Assembly: GCF_020480685.1 (NCBI RefSeq)
Contig: NZ_JAJAFU010000009.1
Location: 1-64,000 of the forward strand
Source: Deferrivibrio essentukiensis
Lineage (GTDB): Bacteria; Chrysiogenota; Deferribacteres; Deferribacterales; Deferrivibrionaceae
Direction: 5' to 3'
Length of the DNA: 64,000 nucleotides
Shown piece by piece: positions 36,692-45,533 of this stretch. Made by a program: the position numbers and the translations under genes. Within the stretch, counting starts at the first letter, position 1; each line of letters begins with the position of its first letter. The notes under the pieces are model-generated. The model was not told the DNA's origin. It was given only the letters and a program-made list of their open reading frames with translations, and made no database searches.

Positions 36692-37873
36692 TTAGGTGTT
36701 ATCAGTTTCTGACAGTTTTCTGCAATTTTGTTTAGAGAATAAATCAGATATTTTACTTTTAGATAAATAATCTTTTAAATACTTTGCGTACCTGCGAAAG
36801 AAAGTTTCTAAATTTGTATGTCCTAATCTTTTAGCAATATCATGCACGTTATCACCTGCAAGAATACTTAAAATTGCATGCGTATGCCTCATTTGATACA
36901 TATTTCTGTATCTAAAGCCAAGTTTTTTTAAAGCAGGTTTCCAGTATAACTCTGCAATTTTATCAGGTCTTGTAAAAGGTTTATTGTACTGATTCACAAA
37001 AACATATTCACTTTTTAAATATGTATATTGTTTATGTTTGTGTATAATAGGTATTAAAATATCAGGCAAAACAATTTCCCTATGGCTTTCAACTGTTTTA
37101 GTTTTATTTTTTACTTGTCCATTAACAATAACATTATTAACTAAATAAGTATTTCTATTAAAATCAAAATTTTTCCATAGCATACCAATTATTTCCGACA
37201 ACCTCATCCCAGTAAAAAAACCTACAGCAAAAAATAAATGTAAATGTTGGTATTTTTGCTCAAAATGTTTTAAAATAGATATTACTTCTTCTGCAGTAAA
37301 AGGATCTATATCCACTTTTTCGTTTTTTAAACTTTTTACAAATTTAGCTAAATCTTTAGTCAGTAAATCTTCTTCAAAAGCAGATTTTAATATTAATCTG
37401 CACGGTATTAATAAATTATTTACAGTTTTATTTTTTTTGTTTTTTGCTAAATAAGTTATGTAATCTTCAACATCAATTTTAGTTATTTCATTTAATTTTT
37501 TATACCAAAATTCGCTTTCTTTAAGTTTTTTATAGCCTGTTATATACGCTCTTAAAGTACCTTTATCCATTAATTCAGCTTCTACTTTTTTTTGCGTGCG
37601 TACTAACCAGTTATTAGCGTACTCACAAAATAAATATTCTTTTTTTCTAATTATACCAAGTAATTCTAATTTTTTACTTTCAGGAAAATACTCCGCATAA
37701 TCTAAAGTATCTAATAGAATCTTTTGCTCTATTTCACTTGCTAAACGTTCAGCAAATCGCCAATTTTGTTTCGTATTATCAATTCCGAGATATTCCCTGC
37801 ATCGAACATTTTTGTAATAAAAATCTAATAAAAGCTTTCCTTTATCTGTTCTAACTTTTACAGTTTTTCTCAA
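36692..37873 (-). CDS. int: tyrosine recombinase (integrase)
   Basis: 393 residues. Arm-type DNA-binding part (about 1-60), SAM-like core-binding domain (about 80-175) and catalytic domain (about 190-370). The active-site residues are Arg224 in TGMRLSE, Arg329 in YQMRHTH, His352 in LGH and the nucleophile Tyr362 in FRRYAKY. The first His of the HxxR box is Tyr here, a substitution I believe is common in phage-type integrases. The start is TTG with AAAGG upstream. Direction and closeness to the tRNA 3' end mark the left end of the element. Confidence 0.93.
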   Translation of the reverse strand: MRKTVKVRTDKGKLLLDFYYKNVRCREYLGIDNTKQNWRFAERLASEIEQKILLDTLDYAEYFPESKKLELLGIIRKKEYLFCEYANNWLVRTQKKVEAELMDKGTLRAYITGYKKLKESEFWYKKLNEITKIDVEDYITYLAKNKKNKTVNNLLIPCRLILKSAFEEDLLTKDLAKFVKSLKNEKVDIDPFTAEEVISILKHFEQKYQHLHLFFAVGFFTGMRLSEIIGMLWKNFDFNRNTYLVNNVIVNGQVKNKTKTVESHREIVLPDILIPIIHKHKQYTYLKSEYVFVNQYNKPFTRPDKIAELYWKPALKKLGFRYRNMYQMRHTHAILSILAGDNVHDIAKRLGHTNLETFFRRYAKYLKDYLSKSKISDLFSKQNCRKLSETDNT

Positions 37874-37904
37874 TTTTCAACCTTTATATTTTCTTAAAAT
37901 AGTA

Positions 37905-38123
37905 TCAAAATTTCGCAATCTTATCAATTCTATTTATAATATCCTTTTTGAATAAAACTTTAGATTTTTTAGCAGTACCTAACTTAATATAATCTCTACC
38001 CGGCTTAAATTTACCCTCCACCATCCACTTTCTCAAAGTGCAAACCTTTAAATGTAAAATATTTGCTAACTCCACATAATTAATAAATTCATTATTTTCG
38101 TTTAAATTATTATTTATTTGCAT
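37905..38123 (-). CDS. excisionase-like helix-turn-helix protein
   Basis: 72 residues. The segment YVELANILHLKVCTLRKWM followed by KPGRDYIKLG fits a MerR/AlpA-type winged helix used by excisionases and directionality factors. It lies 31 bases upstream of the integrase on the same strand, the usual place for such a gene. DNA-binding role inferred from fold pattern and position; it could instead regulate integrase expression. Confidence 0.65.
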   Translation of the reverse strand: MQINNNLNENNEFINYVELANILHLKVCTLRKWMVEGKFKPGRDYIKLGTAKKSKVLFKKDIINRIDKIAKF

Positions 38124-38212
38124 ATATATATCCTTTAAAATATATATTTTTTATTATATACATTTATATATAACATAAAATGTCATTTTTTTAAAAAAAA
38201 ATATAAATAAAT

Positions 38213-38437
38213 TTAAATATATTTTTGTATTACGTGTACAGTTAAATTAGGGTACACTTGCCTAAGCGTTTCTATCAAAATATCTTTTTTATCTTTATTT
38301 GACAAATATTTATAATCTTTATTTAACTTAGCTTTAACTTTTTTTATGTATCTTTTTAATTCAATTTTTGTCGGTTTTTTATATTTTTTATTTTTCTCTA
38401 AAACAATATCAAAAATTAAATTAACATCGGCATACAT
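38213..38437 (-). CDS. small basic protein of unknown function
   Basis: 74 residues, very rich in Lys, starting at ATG 38437 with a good AAGGAG ribosome-binding site. The sequence looks all-helical with the pattern KKVKAKLNKDYKYLSNKDKK in the middle. No family recognised. It lies three bases after the ArdC-like gene stop, so it is probably expressed with it. Confidence 0.5.
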   Translation of the reverse strand: MYADVNLIFDIVLEKNKKYKKPTKIELKRYIKKVKAKLNKDYKYLSNKDKKDILIETLRQVYPNLTVHVIQKYI

Positions 38438-38440
38438 AAG

Positions 38441-39457
38441 TTATCTCCTTTTTACATATATTTTTTTATTTGTATCTTCTTTTTTTATTTGCCTGCCTGC
38501 CTCATTTAAATACTCAACAGCTTTTTGTGCTGCTTTGCTTGCTTGCAACAATATTTTTTTGTCGTTTTCCAGTATTTGTATCCAGCTTTTAATATAAGCA
38601 GCTTGATTTTGTATTACTTTTTGTATACCAAATTGCCAACACAAAAATGCTGATCCGAGTTCTGCGATGAGTTCTTCTTTTGCGTATTCTTGGGAACCAA
38701 AATCTAATCCTTCAGCTTTACGATTTAATCTACTGTCGTGTAAAGTACTATGTACAAGTTCATGAAAAAGTGTAGAGTAATATTCATCAATACCAACAAA
38801 AAGTGATTTTTTTGGTATTTGTATTGTATCTGTCGAAGGAATGTAACAAGCTCTACCTATTGCGGTATTTATTATTTTCGGTTTATTTTCGATCGAATTT
38901 AAAAAATTTTCTATTCTTTGTATTTTATCATCATCTTTTAAATTTGATATTTTAACTTCATTAATTTCCTCGTTAATTATTTTATCTTTTAAATTAGTTT
39001 GACAAACATTGAAAACGAAATGTCTTTTTAGCACTGGATATGTATATATATACATACCTTCTTTTTCTGAATGTTCTACTATATTTGCCTCAGGTCTTTT
39101 TTCTATAATTTCATCTTTTTCTTCAGCAGTTATCTCCTTTTCTTTTACGGTAAAATAGACAACAGGATGTGCTTTTTCACCTTTATTAACCATACCTTGT
39201 AGACTCTGGACTTGTACAAAACCCAAAAAATATTTAGATTCATAATTATTTTTTAAAATAGCATTATTAAGCAAAAGTACATTAATGCCTTTATACTGCT
39301 CTTTTGTTGTAAAGTTTGCAGGTAACCCAGTTTTAGCAAATGGACGTTGCCAAGGAATGTTACCCTCTTTTAAGCTCTGTAAAATTATATCAGTCACTTC
39401 TGCATATATACTTTTTTCAGTTTTATTATTGTTATTACTACTACTTAATTTAAACAT
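38441..39457 (-). CDS. ArdC-like antirestriction/zincin protein
   Basis: 338 residues from ATG 39457 (AGGAG six bases upstream). The N-terminal 150 residues match the ArdC single-strand-DNA-binding domain: WQRPFAKTGLPANF, YKGINVLLLNNA and FVQVQSLQGMVNKGEKAHPVVYF in pieces. The C-terminal half is a metallopeptidase-like domain with HELVH at 232-236 and a downstream acidic ligand in EELIAELGSAF. In plasmids, ArdC proteins protect incoming single-stranded DNA from restriction. The first domain in particular fits a conjugating element. Preceded by the shared upstream box. Confidence 0.85.
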   Translation of the reverse strand: MFKLSSSNNNNKTEKSIYAEVTDIILQSLKEGNIPWQRPFAKTGLPANFTTKEQYKGINVLLLNNAILKNNYESKYFLGFVQVQSLQGMVNKGEKAHPVVYFTVKEKEITAEEKDEIIEKRPEANIVEHSEKEGMYIYTYPVLKRHFVFNVCQTNLKDKIINEEINEVKISNLKDDDKIQRIENFLNSIENKPKIINTAIGRACYIPSTDTIQIPKKSLFVGIDEYYSTLFHELVHSTLHDSRLNRKAEGLDFGSQEYAKEELIAELGSAFLCWQFGIQKVIQNQAAYIKSWIQILENDKKILLQASKAAQKAVEYLNEAGRQIKKEDTNKKIYVKRR

Positions 39458-39468
39458 CACTAACTCCT

Positions 39469-39535
39469 TTTTTTGTTTTCAACAAATATACTGTGATTTT
39501 TAAGTAAAAAATTTTTAAATTATTAATAAATAATG
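39469..39535 (-). promoter_or_regulatory. shared upstream box, copy 1
   Basis: On the plus strand the core reads ATATACTGTGATTTTTAA, on the minus strand TTAAAAATCACAGTATAT, followed by GTTGAAAACAAAAAAAGGAG leading to the ArdC-like start. Four other copies exist in this element. The flank ATTATTAATAAATAAT is shared with copy 3. Confidence 0.6.
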
Positions 39536-39561
39536 GGAATTTCGTAGAGATTTTATTTTGC

Positions 39562-41166
39562 TTAATATCTTTTAGCTTTGTACTTATTTTTATTTGCAAA
39601 CAAATAAGTAAATATTTCTGTTTTTAGCTCTTTTTCGTTGCCTATATAATTTTTTATATTTTTATAAGAAAAATTTTGCTTTCTATATGCAAAGTTTTTT
39701 TGCATCTCCTGTTGTCTTTTAGCGTACAATTCTTTAATTTTTTTATAATATACTTGTTTAGTTATTTTTTTATTTTGTGTTATGTTATTAAAATTATTTA
39801 TACAAGCATTATTAAAAAGCAAGCTATAATCTGCAGCTTTTATCGGCTCTTCTTTTTCGATTTTTGTCAACAAATTATAGTATTTTTGCAGTTGCTCAAT
39901 ATTTATATTATTATTTATATTACCGATATTACCGTCTGTTAATAATGCACTAACATAATTATAATTATTTTCCTTTAAAACTTTTCTAACATTACTTATA
40001 TTTTTATATTTGCTTTTATTAAACGTATAAACATACTTAGTGTTGTTTATAATAAAAGTAAAACCTAACTTTACACTATTTTTTGTATGCCATTTTACTT
40101 TTATATTACTGTTAACATTTAAGTTGTCTAATAATTCTTTTTCGTTTTTACTAACATTAATTGCATAATTAACTATAATATTTAATGTTTTAAATATATC
40201 ACTATACTTGTTTTTATTATTAGTATTATTTGTTTTAGTAGTAGTTGAAAAATCTATTGTTTTTATTAATGTACTAACAAAATCAACATCTTTAGTTATA
40301 TTTAAGTGATCAAAATTTATATAACTTTTGCTATAATTAAAATTATAACAATAACGTATATACTCACGTAACAATTTGCTATTACTAAAATTTTTTAATT
40401 TTTCTATATCTTTTTGTTTAATTAATTCTAAAATTTCAAAATATTGTTCTTCATATATAAAATCAAATAATTTTTCATTTGCTAAATCATTAATCTTTTT
40501 TATTAACTTATTAATAAAACTATAATTTTTATAATTTTCAACATAATTAAATAACAAGTTTTCAAAATTTTCTATGTTACCAAATCTTTTTTTAATTTCA
40601 TTTTGTACATTAAAATCCGGGGTTGACTCGCTATTGCGTATTATTTGCCAAAAAAAGTTTTCCAGCTTTATTTTTAAATATTTATTTTTATTAACATAAT
40701 TTTCATTTTCAAAACTTATATTTTCTAAATTATATTTTTTTGATATATTTGCCAATAACTTACGTAATTGTATATATTTATTACCTAAATTTTTAGCTTC
40801 TTTTTTATTAAATAAAAAATGCAGGTGCGGGTGATCTATTTTATCTAAATGTGCAGCAATTTTAAAATTAGTTATTTGCAAAGTGCGTGCATACTGCTTA
40901 CCGTTTCTACGCTTTTCTGTGTAGCTATACCCGTTTTCAATTTGCTCTGTAAATTCATTTAAAATATTTTTCAGTACCTTTAAAATATCGTTTTTTGTCG
41001 TATAACCCGCTTTAAAAAAACTTAAATCGTTAAAACTAAATTTTAAATGCACAAAATTTTGCTTATGTTTTTTAAAGTCTTCTTTTGCAAAGCCAACTTC
41101 CTTTCCATAAGCATTATTTTTTTCTATATGTGCGTGCAAGTTCCAGTTAGTTTTCATTTTTGACAC
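39562..41166 (-). CDS. putative HUH-type relaxase
   Basis: 534 residues, very Asn/Lys rich. The only clear motif is at residues 106-117: HLDKIDHPHLHF, resembling the metal-binding motif III (HxD...PHxH) of MobV and related relaxases. A candidate nucleophile Tyr lies upstream, but several Tyr residues are possible. The remaining 400 residues are unlike anything I recognise and end in a Lys-rich helix. Position directly after the coupling-protein gene supports a transfer role. Start may be GTG 41166 or ATG 41157. Confidence 0.6.
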   Translation of the reverse strand: MSKMKTNWNLHAHIEKNNAYGKEVGFAKEDFKKHKQNFVHLKFSFNDLSFFKAGYTTKNDILKVLKNILNEFTEQIENGYSYTEKRRNGKQYARTLQITNFKIAAHLDKIDHPHLHFLFNKKEAKNLGNKYIQLRKLLANISKKYNLENISFENENYVNKNKYLKIKLENFFWQIIRNSESTPDFNVQNEIKKRFGNIENFENLLFNYVENYKNYSFINKLIKKINDLANEKLFDFIYEEQYFEILELIKQKDIEKLKNFSNSKLLREYIRYCYNFNYSKSYINFDHLNITKDVDFVSTLIKTIDFSTTTKTNNTNNKNKYSDIFKTLNIIVNYAINVSKNEKELLDNLNVNSNIKVKWHTKNSVKLGFTFIINNTKYVYTFNKSKYKNISNVRKVLKENNYNYVSALLTDGNIGNINNNINIEQLQKYYNLLTKIEKEEPIKAADYSLLFNNACINNFNNITQNKKITKQVYYKKIKELYAKRQQEMQKNFAYRKQNFSYKNIKNYIGNEKELKTEIFTYLFANKNKYKAKRY

Positions 41167-41167
41167 A

Positions 41168-42811
41168 CTAACTAAACATTTTATTTAATTTAAAATTATA
41201 AGTACTAGCAGTATCAACATGCAAGTACTGCGATTTACAATAAAATATTTTACCGTCTTTTATTATTATACATTGCCCATTAGAAAACTCCTGCAAATGT
41301 ATCGTACTTATACGATTTTGTTCTGTTGCTTTGTATGTTTTTTCATACGATGTAATATTTTTAAGCACATCGACACTGTTTGCTGTGTATTCCGTTCTTT
41401 CAAAAACCTTTTCTTTGCCGGCAAGTTGCTCTATTTTTTGCAAAGTATTCGGCTCCTTTGCTTTTAAAAATATTTGTGTATTAGTATTACTCAACACACT
41501 GTCTAAAAGTTTATCCTCGTCCCTGTTTTTTAAGCTTGTCAACTCTTGCATAGCTACAATTACTGCAACATTTAAGCTACGTGCTTGTTGCATTATAGTA
41601 GTTAATTCACTTGTAGAATATGCTCCAAATTCATCTAACATTAATAAAAACGGTATTTCCGTTCTTAAATCTAAATTTGTTAGCTGTGCAGCCGTGACCT
41701 GACGAAGCATAGTAATAATTAACTTTCCTAATTTTTTAAGTGTTTCATTAGACTTTTCAAGTGCAGGCAATGCAACGTACAAAATACTGTTATTTTTAAT
41801 AATTTCTTTTAGGTCAATATCAGCGTCATCACTATTGAATATATGCCCAAATTGGCTGCTTAAAATTTCCAAGCCATTTTTTAACGTGCTAAAAGCATAC
41901 TGATGTTGTCTAATCGTTTCTTCGTTAAAATCATTACTTTCATAATTTACGTGTCCCATCGCATCAAAATATTCCACAGTTAACTGTTTGATCGTTTTAT
42001 TTATTTTTTCATCTTTAAAATTTACATCGATACCTTTAAAATTATTTTTATATAAATTAACTAAATTGTTTAAATTACTTGTTATACTAATTATTTGTTG
42101 TATATTAATTTTTTGTTTAGCTATATCTCGCAAATACACTAAACAACTAAGTGCAATTTGCAGCAGACTTAAAGCATTGTCATAAAAATACTGATTATCA
42201 CCGCTTACCCCTTCAGGTACGATTAAATTAGTGAGTACTTCTTTCATTTCAATACTACTACCACTTAATATATTGATAGTATTAGTTTTTTGATTGCTAA
42301 TAAAATTTAATATAAATAAATCGTCTTCTCTGTTTTGCTTTTGTGCTATTGCTATAATTTTTTGTTGTATATCTACATCCGCTTTTCCATCCACAAAAAT
42401 TAAACCACCACCTTTGTCTACATGCTGACCGATTATATTTATAAAAGCCGTAGTTTTACCGCTTCCTGTTGTACCTAAAATTAGTGTATGTTTTGTTAAG
42501 TCGTTATAACTAAAATAATAATCTATTTCAGTTTTAGTTTTTAATATATCTAAATTTTTATTGTATAATGTTGCACTACCAAAAAAGATATCCCCTTTGC
42601 TATCAATATTTTGCAACTCTTCTTTTTTTAAATTTTTTATTTTTTTATAATATTTAAAAGCAATTAAATTTGTTAAGAAAAAGAAAAAAGACAGAGGTGT
42701 ATTTAATGTACCAACTGTAAGTATTGTATTAGCAACAAATAAAGCTCTGCGTTTTTTTAGTATATCATCAAAATTTTTTAGCTTTTCAGTTTCAATAATT
42801 TTATAACTCAT
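41168..42811 (-). CDS. VirD4/TraG-type coupling ATPase
   Basis: 547 residues. A hydrophobic N-terminus (about 22-52) with one or two membrane helices is followed by a RecA-like ATPase. Walker A is GTTGSGKT at 113-120, and Walker B is FLLMLDEFGAYS, with QQARSLNVAVIVAMQEL after it, the typical T4CP run. These proteins bring the relaxase-DNA complex to a type IV secretion channel. No VirB4 or other channel gene is visible, so the element is either mobilisable or its channel genes lie elsewhere. Confidence 0.85.
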   Translation of the reverse strand: MSYKIIETEKLKNFDDILKKRRALFVANTILTVGTLNTPLSFFFFLTNLIAFKYYKKIKNLKKEELQNIDSKGDIFFGSATLYNKNLDILKTKTEIDYYFSYNDLTKHTLILGTTGSGKTTAFINIIGQHVDKGGGLIFVDGKADVDIQQKIIAIAQKQNREDDLFILNFISNQKTNTINILSGSSIEMKEVLTNLIVPEGVSGDNQYFYDNALSLLQIALSCLVYLRDIAKQKINIQQIISITSNLNNLVNLYKNNFKGIDVNFKDEKINKTIKQLTVEYFDAMGHVNYESNDFNEETIRQHQYAFSTLKNGLEILSSQFGHIFNSDDADIDLKEIIKNNSILYVALPALEKSNETLKKLGKLIITMLRQVTAAQLTNLDLRTEIPFLLMLDEFGAYSTSELTTIMQQARSLNVAVIVAMQELTSLKNRDEDKLLDSVLSNTNTQIFLKAKEPNTLQKIEQLAGKEKVFERTEYTANSVDVLKNITSYEKTYKATEQNRISTIHLQEFSNGQCIIIKDGKIFYCKSQYLHVDTASTYNFKLNKMFS

Positions 42812-43598
42812 AAAGCACTTCCCCTGATTTTATTTTTTTATATACATTAATATATTTTTTTATTTGTGTATTTTTTTTAGTTGCTTTTAAACTTTTTAAA
42901 AACAAATATAAGTTATTATCGTTAAATAAATGTCTATGCTTAATTAAATTTATTTTTTTATCAGTATTTTCGAATATATAACCAAAATAAACATTGCTGT
43001 TATAAAAATCAGCATTTTTATTTAAAAATATTAAATCAGTAGTTCCGTATTTTTCGACATACTTATCAAAATTTGCTTTTAAACGTATTATGTCTGTTGT
43101 ATTAATGTTATTAATACTATTAATTAAATGATTTAATGTTTTATATGTTGTTGTTTTTTTATTATTTGCTGCATTGTCTACAAAAAATACATTTATAAAA
43201 AATTTGATTACTTGTTTAAATAAAAAATACAAAATTAATAAACTACACATAATTACTAAGTAAAATAATGCTATATATTTATTTACTAAAAAATAATTTA
43301 TATTAAAAAATTGATTATTATTAATAACAAAAAACAAATTATTATATAAGTTTACTGCACTTTCAAAAAAATTGAGTAAATGTAATTTTTTCAAAATAAC
43401 TAAAATGTTATATATTACAATAGTGTTTAATTTTATAAAATATATATAAAAAGAAGTTAGATAATTATTAACAAAAGGAATAAATTGATTAACATCAGTT
43501 TTAAACCCAACAAATAAAAAAAACTGCAATGCAACAATAATACCTACACTTAATTTGTACAAGTTTCCTTTTGCTGCATGTTTTTTTTCGTTGTACAT
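42801..43598 (-). CDS. membrane protein of unknown function, co-encoded with coupling ATPase
   Basis: 265 residues. Hydrophobic segments at about 16-34, 43-70 and 108-140 suggest three membrane helices, followed by a C-terminal cytoplasmic part of about 120 residues. No family recognised. Its end overlaps the coupling ATPase start by 11 bases, so the two proteins may interact, much as small membrane partners assist T4CPs in other plasmids. That comparison is inference from position alone. Preceded by upstream box copy 2. Confidence 0.55.
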   Translation of the reverse strand: MYNEKKHAAKGNLYKLSVGIIVALQFFLFVGFKTDVNQFIPFVNNYLTSFYIYFIKLNTIVIYNILVILKKLHLLNFFESAVNLYNNLFFVINNNQFFNINYFLVNKYIALFYLVIMCSLLILYFLFKQVIKFFINVFFVDNAANNKKTTTYKTLNHLINSINNINTTDIIRLKANFDKYVEKYGTTDLIFLNKNADFYNSNVYFGYIFENTDKKINLIKHRHLFNDNNLYLFLKSLKATKKNTQIKKYINVYKKIKSGEVLYEL

Positions 43599-43610
43599 TA
43601 CTTATAACTC

Positions 43611-43680
43611 CCTTTTTTTTTGTTTTCAACTAATATACTGTAATTTTTAAATGGAATTTTTATAAATGATTGATAGTATT
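43611..43680 (-). promoter_or_regulatory. shared upstream box, copy 2
   Basis: Core on the plus strand ATATACTGTAATTTTTAA, preceded by TTTTTTTGTTTTCAAC as in copies 1 and 4. The distal flank TTTTTATAAATGATTGATAG is identical to that of copy 4. It lies between the 180-residue gene and the membrane protein and points toward the latter. Confidence 0.6.
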
Positions 43681-44221
43681 ATAAATGTCGACTGAAAGCA
43701 GGGGATGGACGTTTTGCTTGTTCTATTTCTTTTTCTTTTTCTATTTTTAATAGTTCATCAAGTATTTCGTCAGCTAACTCAGTATTTTTATAATTTTTTG
43801 CTATTGCTTTTAATACTTGTACAGTATCTTTATTTTGCTTTTTGTTATTAAGTAAATTATTTGTAATAAAAAACATATTTAAACCGTAGCTAAAATATTG
43901 AAAAGTATTAACAATATTAAAAAAATTAGATATATTTTTACTATGTATCGTGTTTACAATAATATTTTCAAAAAAATAGTCTTTACTAACATTTTGAAAT
44001 AGCTTTTTCATTTCAGTTTTAACATCTTTATCTTTATTGTATTTATTTTTTATATATAAAAAAAACTCGTTAATAAACTTTAATTGCTCATCTTTTTTAA
44101 TATTAACAACAACATATTTAAAATTAGATAAAATTAAAATAACATCTTCTTTGCTTAATTTATTAACTTCTTTTACAAAATTTAAATGTATTATTTTTGC
44201 AAAATTAGTATTACTTTGCAT
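43679..44221 (-). CDS. hypothetical protein (element-specific)
   Basis: 180 residues, probably all-helical, Asn/Lys/Phe rich, with a charged C-terminal helix (ILDELLKIEKEKEIEQAKR). AGAGGTG lies upstream of the ATG. No signal peptide, membrane segment or recognised domain. Follows the 330-residue coiled-coil gene by 13 bases and is likely co-transcribed with it. Confidence 0.5.
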   Translation of the reverse strand: MQSNTNFAKIIHLNFVKEVNKLSKEDVILILSNFKYVVVNIKKDEQLKFINEFFLYIKNKYNKDKDVKTEMKKLFQNVSKDYFFENIIVNTIHSKNISNFFNIVNTFQYFSYGLNMFFITNNLLNNKKQNKDTVQVLKAIAKNYKNTELADEILDELLKIEKEKEIEQAKRPSPAFSRHL

Positions 44222-44234
44222 ATGTCACCTCTTT

Positions 44235-45227
44235 TTATTTTAATTTAAAAGAAATTTTAGGAATATTAATTTTTTGCTGTTTTTGTTGTTTTTGCACTTT
44301 TTTTTCTTGTTTTTGTTGTTTTTCTTGTTTTTTTTGCAAACTCTGCAATATATTTATTTTTTTACTTTTTGCTACACTATTGCTATTTGTAAATCGTTTT
44401 ATTTCTTTTTTTAACTGTCTGTCTGTTTTAATTAATAATGCGTTATTATGTATATGCTTCAAAACATCGTTAAAAGTTAGTGTATTTTTTTGTTTTTTTT
44501 GTATTTCGTGCATATTTTTAATTTGTTTTACAATAAGTGGATTTTCTAAATTTAAAATAAATTTTTCATGTTTTTTTGTAGTTTTTTCTAGCATTTCAGT
44601 TGCTTTTTTGAATTTGTCAAACTTTTCTTTTTGCTTCTTTTTGTCGTATTCTTTTTTAATTTCCATCAATACTTTTAAAAACAACATTAATTGCATAAAT
44701 TGTAGCATTAGAGTTAATTGTGTAGCTTTAACGGTTAAGTCAACAACAGGATTGCTTGTATGAATATTTATGTTTAAATGGTTTAGTGTATGTTTTTCAA
44801 CTTTTTCTAATACATTTTCAATTTGCATATTCACATTGTTTTTTTTAGTAAAATCTTTTTCTAAATTTAAACCTAAATTTGTTTTTGCATACTCTATATA
44901 GTCTTTGTATTGCTCATCATTTATATTATTTTCGATTAAAAAATGTTTAATATTATCGTACAAGTCCTTGTCATTACTAAATTTTACCTCTTCCGGCAAA
45001 TTTAGTCTTAACCTGATATTATCGTCTTCGTTAACATTATCAGCTAACATGCCCAGCAAATGCTCAAAAAAATTATATTTTTTTTCTTCTTCTTGCTCTT
45101 CTGCTTCTTCTTTAGTAATATCCTCTTCTATTTTTTGCCAAAAATCATTCAAACTAATTTCTACTCTATTATCAATATGTTCAGCTTGCAGTTCCAATTC
45201 TTTTTCGTTAAGTTCTATAGTTTCCAT
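44235..45227 (-). CDS. hypothetical coiled-coil protein with Gln/Lys-rich tail
   Basis: 330 residues. The N-terminal 60 residues are strongly acidic (runs of Glu), the middle has one hydrophobic segment near 165-190 (VVDLTVKATQLTLMLQFMQL and LMLFLKVLM), and the C-terminal half is a long Lys/Glu coiled coil. It ends with repeated KQEK/KQQK units. The hydrophobic part could be a membrane segment or an amphipathic helix. Family unknown. Polar charge segregation suggests a structural or DNA/nucleoid-linked role, but this is a guess. Confidence 0.5.
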   Translation of the reverse strand: METIELNEKELELQAEHIDNRVEISLNDFWQKIEEDITKEEAEEQEEEKKYNFFEHLLGMLADNVNEDDNIRLRLNLPEEVKFSNDKDLYDNIKHFLIENNINDEQYKDYIEYAKTNLGLNLEKDFTKKNNVNMQIENVLEKVEKHTLNHLNINIHTSNPVVDLTVKATQLTLMLQFMQLMLFLKVLMEIKKEYDKKKQKEKFDKFKKATEMLEKTTKKHEKFILNLENPLIVKQIKNMHEIQKKQKNTLTFNDVLKHIHNNALLIKTDRQLKKEIKRFTNSNSVAKSKKINILQSLQKKQEKQQKQEKKVQKQQKQQKINIPKISFKLK

Positions 45228-45244
45228 AGTTTAACCCTTCTTTT

Positions 45245-45514
45245 TTATTTTTTGCGTTTTAAAACAAAATTTTCATACGCTTTTTTGTACATGTCGGGGT
45301 TTTCTAGTGCCCATTTCAAATCATCCTGAAGCCACTGCTCTTGTTCTTTTTTTTCCGCTTCTGTTAACCTGCCTTCCCTATCTCTTTTTTTCCAGTCTTT
45401 GTACTCTTCATCTTGCTGTTTCAAAAAAGCCTTGAAGTCATCCGAAATTTTTTTGTAATACGCTGTGTCTTCCCTTAATGTTTTTTTGATGCTACCTATC
45501 AACCAATTAAACAT
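45245..45514 (-). CDS. small charged helical protein
   Basis: 89 residues with unusually many charged and aromatic residues (DDFKAFLKQQDEEYKDWKKR, later EQEQWLQDDLKWALENP). Less Asn-rich than its neighbours and different in composition from them. The ATG at 45514 has AGAGGTG upstream. No family recognised. Upstream box copy 5 lies 33 bases before the start, inside the end of the preceding gene. Confidence 0.5.
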   Translation of the reverse strand: MFNWLIGSIKKTLREDTAYYKKISDDFKAFLKQQDEEYKDWKKRDREGRLTEAEKKEQEQWLQDDLKWALENPDMYKKAYENFVLKRKK

Positions 45515-45533
45515 ATTTGCACCTCTCTTTTCT

